Shown here: piece after piece, positions 32,217 to 35,728 of the stretch
Numbering within the stretch: position 1 is the stretch's first letter
Layout of the letters: each line of letters starts with the position of its first letter
Source: an uncultured bacterium
Lineage (GTDB): Bacteria > Vulcanimicrobiota > Xenobia > Xenobiales > Xenobiaceae
Length of the DNA stretch: 35,728 nucleotides
Assembly (NCBI GenBank): GCA_934621605.1
Contig: CAKTUZ010000028.1
Location: 1-35,728 of the forward strand
Direction: 5' to 3'
Made by a program: the position numbers and the translations under genes
The notes under the pieces: generated by a model
The model's input: the letters and a program-made list of their open reading frames with translations, nothing else
What the model was told of the DNA's origin: nothing
The model's database searches: none

Positions 32217-32355
32217 CGTTTTTCCCCCAAAGCCTTCCTCCCTCATCATCATAATTCTGGGTAAAAAAATACTTTATCAAAAAAATAGTAATCAAACATT
32301 CGCAGTTTTCTCCACCAATTACACAAAAAAAACTTTTCTTTTTAGCTTAAGGCGC

Positions 32356-32384
32356 TTGACATAAGCAGCGTCTGAGCATATACT
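32356..32384 (+). promoter_or_regulatory. Strong sigma70 promoter for the tRNA operon
   Basis: TTGACA (32356-32361), a 17-base spacer, then TATACT (32379-32384). The -35 box is perfect, the -10 box matches at five of six bases, and the spacing is ideal. A start near 32391 lies about 29 bases before the tRNA-Gly gene. Confidence 0.88.
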
Positions 32385-32419
32385 CTCTATGCGCAAGGCG
32401 GGGGTCAAGCGTAGTTCTC

Positions 32420-32494
<75 letters not shown>

Positions 32495-32498
32495 AAAG

Positions 32499-32626
32499 CT
32501 AAATGTTGCATAGGATTATGCTGAGATAGCTCAGTAGGTAGAGCACGTCCTTGGTAAGGACGAGGTCGACAGTTCGAGCCTGTTTCTCAGCTCCACGCTG
32601 AAGTGAGTATCCTATATAACATTTAG
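32499..32626 (+). repeat. Inverted repeats flanking the first tRNA-Thr
   Basis: An 18-base arm (32499-32516, CTAAATGTTGCATAGGAT) and its near-complement (32609-32626, ATCCTATATAACATTTAG) pair at 16 of 18 positions. They enclose the whole first tRNA-Thr gene (32520-32595). In the transcript they would form a long stem with the tRNA in its loop, resembling the precursor-rRNA processing stems cut by RNase III. Confidence 0.75.
32520..32595 (+). tRNA. tRNA-Thr (anticodon GGT), copy 1
   Basis: A 76-base gene with CCA encoded. The acceptor stem is GCTGAGA/TCTCAGC and the anticodon loop TTGGTAA lies between CGTCC and GGACG. The GGT anticodon reads ACC and ACU codons. It is identical to copy 2 over its whole length. 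It lies 25 bases after tRNA-Gly and is enclosed by inverted repeats. Confidence 0.97.
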
Positions 32627-32633
32627 TGATTAT

Positions 32634-32709
32634 GCTGAGATAGCTCAGTAGGTAGAGCACGTCCTTGGTAAGGACGAGGTCGACAGTTCGAGCCTGTTTC
32701 TCAGCTCCA
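32634..32709 (+). tRNA. tRNA-Thr (anticodon GGT), copy 2
   Basis: An exact duplicate of the 76-base gene at 32520, including the encoded CCA and the preceding GATTAT. The two copies are separated by 38 bases. Perfect identity suggests a recent tandem duplication or gene conversion. Unlike copy 1, it is not enclosed by the flanking inverted repeat. Confidence 0.97.
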
Positions 32710-32778
32710 TGTATTGTTTTGCTGATTGCAAGTTGTTTGGGTACAGCTTGTGGTAAGCAAGATTGACAGTCAGAGAAG

Positions 32779-32803
32779 GAACGGCTTCGGTTGTTCTTTT
32801 TTT
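32779..32803 (+). terminator. UUCG-tetraloop intrinsic terminator of the tRNA operon
   Basis: GAACGGC (32779-32785) pairs with GTTGTTC (32790-32796), with two G-U pairs, around a TTCG tetraloop, followed directly by seven T. It is a textbook Rho-independent terminator 70 bases after the last tRNA. Confidence 0.92.
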
Positions 32804-32837
32804 GACGGGTGGGGCCTCTAGTGAAAAAGGGTTCTGG

Positions 32838-32872
32838 AGTGATCTGTGAAGCCATGATATGGCGGGATTACT
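32838..32872 (+). promoter_or_regulatory. Structured leader upstream of rpmG
   Basis: AGTGATC (32838-32844) pairs with GATTACT (32866-32872), with one G-U pair, and inside it GCCAT (32851-32855) pairs with ATGGC (32859-32863). A T6 run follows at 32883-32888. It may be part of the leader controlling rpmG-secE-nusG. No clear -35/-10 pair was found for this operon. Confidence 0.35.
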
Positions 32873-32925
32873 GTCAGGGCTCTTTTTTAGGTTTACCGCC
32901 AAATAGTTGACAAGGAGAGTCAAAA

Positions 32926-33090
32926 ATGGCCAAGAAAGAAGTGCGCGTAATCATCAACTTAGCTTGCCAGAGCTGCAAGCGCCGCAATTACGCGACTAAG
33001 AAAAACAAGCAGAACGATCCCGATCGTATGGAGATCAAGAAATACTGCCGTTTTTGCAAAAAGCACACGCTTCATAAGGAGACTAAGTAG
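32926..33090 (+). CDS. rpmG: 50S ribosomal protein L33
   Basis: A 54-residue large-subunit protein that contacts the tRNA exit-site region of 23S rRNA. The sequence begins MAKKEVRVIINLACQSC and ends KKHTLHKETK. Two CxxC pairs (Cys14-Gln-Ser-Cys17 and Cys41-Arg-Phe-Cys44) make this the zinc-binding form. Length is typical. AAGGAGAG lies eight bases before the ATG. It heads the rpmG-secE-nusG-rplK-rplA order found in many bacteria, with secE only two bases downstream. Confidence 0.97.
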   Translation: MAKKEVRVIINLACQSCKRRNYATKKNKQNDPDRMEIKKYCRFCKKHTLHKETK

Positions 33091-33092
33091 TC

Positions 33093-33434
33093 GTGGCTAG
33101 TTCCGGTAGCGCAGCGCGCAGTAAAGCCCGTCGCGGCGGAATTAAGAAGGACCAATCCCCTGAAGTAGGCCTGGCAAAGTCTCAAAACGCCGGTAGTTCC
33201 AAAAAAAGTGTAGGCTTACATGAGACGACCGGTATAGTCGGCCTGTACGACAAAGTAATCAAGTTCTTAGTATCTGTAAAAGATGAGTGGGGGCGAGTTT
33301 CCTGGCCTACTGCCAAAGATCTTCGCACCGCGACCGTCGTGGTATTGGTTACTTTGATTATGGTTTCGTGCTACATGGGAATTGTAAACAAAATACTAAC
33401 CGCATTGTTCGGCACAACTGAAATTTCAGTTTAG
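33093..33434 (+). CDS. secE: Preprotein translocase subunit SecE
   Basis: The small essential partner of SecY in the inner-membrane protein channel. The 113-residue product has an unusual basic, polar N-terminal extension of about 50 residues (RSKARRGGIKKDQ...) before the conserved amphipathic helix KFLVSVKDEWGRVSWPTAKDL (in two parts), whose WP-x-x-x-D signature is diagnostic. A single transmembrane helix follows (about 84-105, TVVVLVTLIMVSCYMGIVN). This is the single-membrane-span form found in most bacteria. The start is GTG, two bases after rpmG, and its AAGGAG ribosome site lies within rpmG. nusG follows. Confidence 0.96.
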   Translation: MASSGSAARSKARRGGIKKDQSPEVGLAKSQNAGSSKKSVGLHETTGIVGLYDKVIKFLVSVKDEWGRVSWPTAKDLRTATVVVLVTLIMVSCYMGIVNKILTALFGTTEISV

Positions 33435-33540
33435 TCGAGTTATATTCGGAGTAAAAGATACTCCCATCGCGGAATGCAGATTCTACTGGAACGACAGAAA
33501 AAGCTAAAAGCTTAGTTTGATTGCTCAAAGGTGTATGACC

Positions 33541-34206
33541 ATGACAGAAGATAAAATAACGCAGACTGAGGATTTTGAGGCTGAAGAGTTCTCCTCCGCC
33601 TCAAATGAAGAGACCTCGGAGAAAGCGGTCGAGGGCGCTCCCGAATTTGATGAGAACGATCCCGACGCCCCCAAGTGGTATGTAGTTCATACATACTCCG
33701 GATACGAGAATAAAGTTTCTGAGAACCTTAGGAAGCGTATTTTAACTCAAAATATGCGCGACCAGATCTTCCAAGTTCTGGTGCCCGTCGAGGAAGAAGT
33801 CAGTTTCAGCACTGACGGAAACAAAAAGCAGAAAAAACGCACCATCAAGAGAAAGGTTTATCCTGGTTACGTTCTTATTCAGATGAAAATGAACGACCGT
33901 TCTTGGTATGTCGTCCGCAATACTCCCGGCGTCACCGGTTTTGTCAGCCCCGGCTTGAAACCAGTTCCTCTTCCTAAAGACGAAGTAGAAAAGATCAAGC
34001 AGTTGATGGGCTTGTCCGCACCTAAGAAAATAAAGCTTGAGCTGGAAATTGGTCAGACGGTTCGCGTTATTAGTGGTGCTTTACAGAATCAAACAGGCGA
34101 AGTAATCGAAGTTAATCCAGAGAGCGAAAAACTCGGTCTTAATGTCGAGATGTTTGGTCGCACAGTGAAGACCACTCTTGAATTCGGTCAAGTTGAAAAA
34201 ATCTAG
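33541..34206 (+). CDS. nusG: Transcription termination/antitermination factor NusG
   Basis: A 221-residue elongation factor that binds RNA polymerase and couples it with ribosomes or Rho. The NGN domain starts at PKWYVVHTYSGYENKVSENL (residues about 42-61) and includes KRKVYPGYVLIQMKMNDRSW and NTPGVTGFVSPG. The KOW domain is at the C-terminus (IGQTVRVISGALQNQTGEVI). The first 40 residues are a strongly acidic extension (TEDFEAEEFSSASNEE), longer than in E. coli, though such tails occur in other phyla. The start ATG at 33541 is preferred, with AAAGG nine bases upstream. ATG at 33535 or TTG at 33517 would lengthen it. About 106 bases separate it from secE. Confidence 0.97.
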   Translation: MTEDKITQTEDFEAEEFSSASNEETSEKAVEGAPEFDENDPDAPKWYVVHTYSGYENKVSENLRKRILTQNMRDQIFQVLVPVEEEVSFSTDGNKKQKKRTIKRKVYPGYVLIQMKMNDRSWYVVRNTPGVTGFVSPGLKPVPLPKDEVEKIKQLMGLSAPKKIKLELEIGQTVRVISGALQNQTGEVIEVNPESEKLGLNVEMFGRTVKTTLEFGQVEKI

Positions 34207-34207
34207 C

Positions 34208-34272
34208 AGCTGCCTTCTCCTAACAAAAAAAACGACACAGTATGTTTTTTTTGGGGAAGCACGGCTTCAGCT
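34208..34272 (+). promoter_or_regulatory. Structured rplK leader with A8/U8 stem
   Basis: Three nested arms pair: AGCTG with CAGCT (34208-34212 and 34268-34272), CTTCTCC with GGGGAAG (34214-34220 and 34253-34259, the 34253 G also being shared with the next arm), and CAAAAAAAAC with GTTTTTTTTG (34224-34233 and 34244-34253). The structure lies between nusG and rplK and suggests mRNA-level control or processing. Confidence 0.5.
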
Positions 34273-34287
34273 ACAGAGGTGTAGAAA

Positions 34288-34713
34288 ATGGCAAAGAAAG
34301 TAAAGGCCATCATTAAATTACAAATTCCTGCGGGTAAGGCTAACCCCGCTCCTCCTGTTGGTCCTGCTCTGGGTCAGCACGGCCTCAACATTATGGAGTT
34401 CGTTAAACAGTATAACGAGCGTACTTCCAAAGATGTAGGAATGATTATCCCCGTAGAAATCACCGTTTATGAGGACAAAACCTTCTCCTTCATCACCAAG
34501 ACCCCCCCGGCAAAAACCCTGCTCCTCAAGGAAGCCGGTATTCAACACGGTTCTGCCGAGCCCAACAAGACTAAAGTCGGCACCGTAACTTCCGCTCAGA
34601 TCCGCAAAATTGCCGAGATCAAGATGAAAGACCTCAACGCTAACGACATCGAAGCCGCCATGAAAATCATTGCCGGCACCGCTCGCAGCGCCGGTATCGT
34701 CGTAGAGGGCTAA
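34288..34713 (+). CDS. rplK: 50S ribosomal protein L11
   Basis: A 141-residue large-subunit protein at the GTPase-associated centre, binding the 1070 region of 23S rRNA and helping factor binding and the stringent response. It matches the family in length and landmarks: KAIIKLQIPAGKANPAPPVG, PALGQHGLNIMEFVKQYN, the ITKTPPAKTLLLKEAG segment linking the two domains, and the C-terminal AGTARSAGIVVEG. GAGGTG precedes the ATG by about eight bases. It lies 81 bases after nusG and 96 bases before rplA, both intervals being structured. Confidence 0.99.
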   Translation: MAKKVKAIIKLQIPAGKANPAPPVGPALGQHGLNIMEFVKQYNERTSKDVGMIIPVEITVYEDKTFSFITKTPPAKTLLLKEAGIQHGSAEPNKTKVGTVTSAQIRKIAEIKMKDLNANDIEAAMKIIAGTARSAGIVVEG

Positions 34714-34757
34714 TTAACCAAAATTACGTATGCGCCGAACTAAAAAGTGAGGCGCCA

Positions 34758-34795
34758 GTGGGAGGGTTGAAATACTTATCAACCTGCAGCACCAC
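34758..34795 (+). promoter_or_regulatory. Candidate L1-binding operator upstream of rplA
   Basis: GGTTGA (34765-34770) pairs with TCAACC (34779-34784), closed by GTGG/CCAC (34758-34761 and 34792-34795) with an internal loop between. GTGGGAGG in the 5' arm and TGAAATAC nearby also occur in the L1-binding helix 76-78 region of 23S rRNA, the target that L1 mRNA operators mimic. It ends four bases before the rplA ribosome site, a place suited to translational feedback. Confidence 0.5.
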
Positions 34796-34809
34796 ATTGG
34801 AGGTTTAAA

Positions 34810-35523
34810 GTGGCGAAGAAGAGTAAGAAATTCGCAGAAGCATTAAAGCAAATCGAAAAAGGCCAAATGTACACCCTTACCGAGGCCGTGGACTTAGTAA
34901 AAAGACTCTCCTATGCTAAGTTCGATGAGACCGTAGAGGCTCACTTTCATCTCGGTATCGATTGCAAGAAGTCCGACCAGAACATTCGTGGCACCATCGT
35001 ATTACCCCACGGTACCGGTCGAACCCTTCGTATTTGCGTAATCACCAAAGCTGACAAGATCGAAGCCGCTGAGCAAGCCGGAGCTGATGTAGCTGGTTTC
35101 GAAGATGTAATCGCTAAGATCAAGTCCGGTTGGTCAGATTTTGACATCTGCATTGCTACTCCCGACGTAATGGGCGTCATCGGTAAGGAGCTCGGTCGCG
35201 TCTTGGGTCCGCGTATGCCTAACCCCAAATCAGGCACCGTAACCCCCGATCTGCCTAAGACCATTTCCGAGTTCAAAAGGGGTAAACTCGAGTATCGTAA
35301 CGATAAGCACAACTGCGTCCACAGCGTTTTAGGTAAAGTTAGCTTTGACGCTGAGAAGCTCGAGCAGAACTTCCGCACATTGTTCGATGCCATTTTGAAG
35401 GCTCGTCCCGTAGCTGTCAAAGGAACTTACGTTCGTTCCATCTACCTGACCAGCTCCATGGGCCCCAGCATTAGCGTGGACGTTCTTAACGCAACTCAGT
35501 CTACCGCTGCTGCCACTCGCTAG
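34810..35523 (+). CDS. rplA: 50S ribosomal protein L1
   Basis: A 237-residue protein of the mobile L1 stalk, which helps move deacylated tRNA from the exit site and in many bacteria represses its own operon. Landmarks: MYTLTEAVDLVKRLSYAKFDETVEAHFHLG (in two parts), RGTIVLPHGTGRTLRICV, IATPDVMGVIGKELGRVLGP, RMPNPKSGTVTPDL, and the C-terminal VKGTYVRSIYLTSSMGPSI. The start is GTG, eight bases after GGAGG. Length is typical. A terminator-like hairpin follows, so rplJ and rplL, if next, may be on a separate or attenuated transcript. Confidence 0.99.
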   Translation: MAKKSKKFAEALKQIEKGQMYTLTEAVDLVKRLSYAKFDETVEAHFHLGIDCKKSDQNIRGTIVLPHGTGRTLRICVITKADKIEAAEQAGADVAGFEDVIAKIKSGWSDFDICIATPDVMGVIGKELGRVLGPRMPNPKSGTVTPDLPKTISEFKRGKLEYRNDKHNCVHSVLGKVSFDAEKLEQNFRTLFDAILKARPVAVKGTYVRSIYLTSSMGPSISVDVLNATQSTAAATR

Positions 35524-35546
35524 AACAGACTTGACTGACTAAAAGG

Positions 35547-35582
35547 TGCCGTCTCTCTCTTTTCTGAAAGGGACGGCATTTC
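35547..35582 (+). terminator. Terminator or attenuator after rplA
   Basis: TGCCGTCTCT (35547-35556) pairs with AGGGACGGCA (35569-35578), with one G-U pair, then a short T run (TTTCTGT). The U-tract is weak, so partial read-through into the expected rplJ-rplL pair is plausible. The last 146 bases of the window hold no gene that I can identify. Confidence 0.65.
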
Positions 35583-35728
35583 TGTATATTGTCTATAGAA
35601 GGCGACACAGCGACCTTGGCATTTTTTACAAAAAAAAATCTCAGTTTTAAGTGCGGATTGTAAAATTAAGTTGAACACATAAAAAAACCATAGCCTCGCT
35701 CATGTGGTAGAGTATATCTGCAACAAAA

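Larger units (their letters stand above)
32031..32355. other. Long intergenic region without a protein gene
   Basis: No convincing reading frame is present on either strand. The left part must hold the minus-strand promoter and leader of the LysM-NlpC/P60 gene. It also contains a plus-strand promoter-like pair and hairpin, listed separately as a possible small RNA. Bases 32217-32355 are AT-rich with several A- and T-runs, and I see nothing definite there before the tRNA promoter. Confidence 0.6.

Noticed and set aside
32031..32240. A c-di-AMP (ydaO) riboswitch in the leader of the LysM-NlpC/P60 gene, suggested by a GGGTGCCATC string and the type of gene.
   Set aside because: The conserved 3' block of that riboswitch (GACAGCTAACCTCG-like) is absent and the pairing pattern cannot be built.
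32906..32912. TTGACAA just before rpmG as a -35 box.
   Set aside because: It overlaps the rpmG ribosome site and no -10 box can follow before the gene starts.
32499..32923. Two minus-strand reading frames of 118 and 92 codons over the tRNA genes, one with an internal protein repeat.
   Set aside because: They are antisense translations of the duplicated tRNA-Thr genes. The repeat is the tRNA duplication, not a protein domain.
34244..34252. The T8 run in the rplK leader as an intrinsic terminator.
   Set aside because: The eight T are themselves one arm of the stem and no GC-rich hairpin stands directly before them.
34947..35420. A 157-codon minus-strand frame inside rplA.
   Set aside because: It is a shadow of the highly biased codons of the L1 gene.

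Overview
This 35.7 kb window is a piece of a bacterial chromosome. It has moderate GC, genes on both strands, and frequent GTG and TTG starts. No phage, IS element, CRISPR array or plasmid feature was recognised. The taxon is not settled by the sequence alone. A PGM1-like ATP-grasp ligase, SpoVG-like proteins, a lipoprotein transglycosylase, an RTX/M91 metallopeptidase and a Wsp-like chemosensory cluster would fit a non-photosynthetic relative of Cyanobacteria (Vampirovibrionia/Melainabacteria, perhaps Obscuribacterales). This is a guess from family distribution, not a demonstrated assignment.

Layout. (1) 131-4287, minus: a lytic-transglycosylase-like lipoprotein, an exported protein of unknown function and a LolD/MacB-type ABC ATPase. 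(2) 4397-7716: a YraN-family protein (plus), then thyA, uppP and an unknown gene (minus). (3) 7837-11570: the PGM1-like ATP-grasp ligase, a luciferase-like (LLM) oxidoreductase and two tandem SpoVG-like genes. (4) 11696-15799, minus: glutamate dehydrogenase, a YgeY-type M20 hydrolase and a very divergent Sua5/TsaC-like protein.

(5) 15989-23744, plus: a complete six-gene chemosensory operon in the order cheW, cheR-TPR, cheW, mcp, cheA-REC hybrid, cheB. The parts are those of the Pseudomonas Wsp (surface-sensing, c-di-GMP) system. The CheB receiver has lost its phosphorylation residues, and no flagellar or diguanylate cyclase gene is in the window. (6) 23892-25181, plus: a fusion of a degenerate PmtA-like methyltransferase to a phosphatidylserine decarboxylase.

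(7) 25291-29445, minus: a large TPR protein with charged tails, dUTPase, and a ComEC-type channel protein without the usual C-terminal hydrolase domain. (8) 29603-32030: an RTX-repeat protein ending in an M91 (NleD-like) zinc protease domain (plus), converging on a LysM-NlpC/P60 wall hydrolase (minus). (9) 32093-35523, plus: a possible small RNA, a strong promoter driving tRNA-Gly and two identical tRNA-Thr genes, a UUCG terminator, then rpmG-secE-nusG-rplK-rplA with structured leaders, one resembling the L1 rRNA site.

The points most worth a second look are the PmtA-PSD fusion, the Wsp-like operon with its pseudo-receiver CheB, the RTX/M91 protein behind an unusually short leader, the degenerate Sua5-like protein, and the inverted repeats enclosing the first tRNA-Thr.
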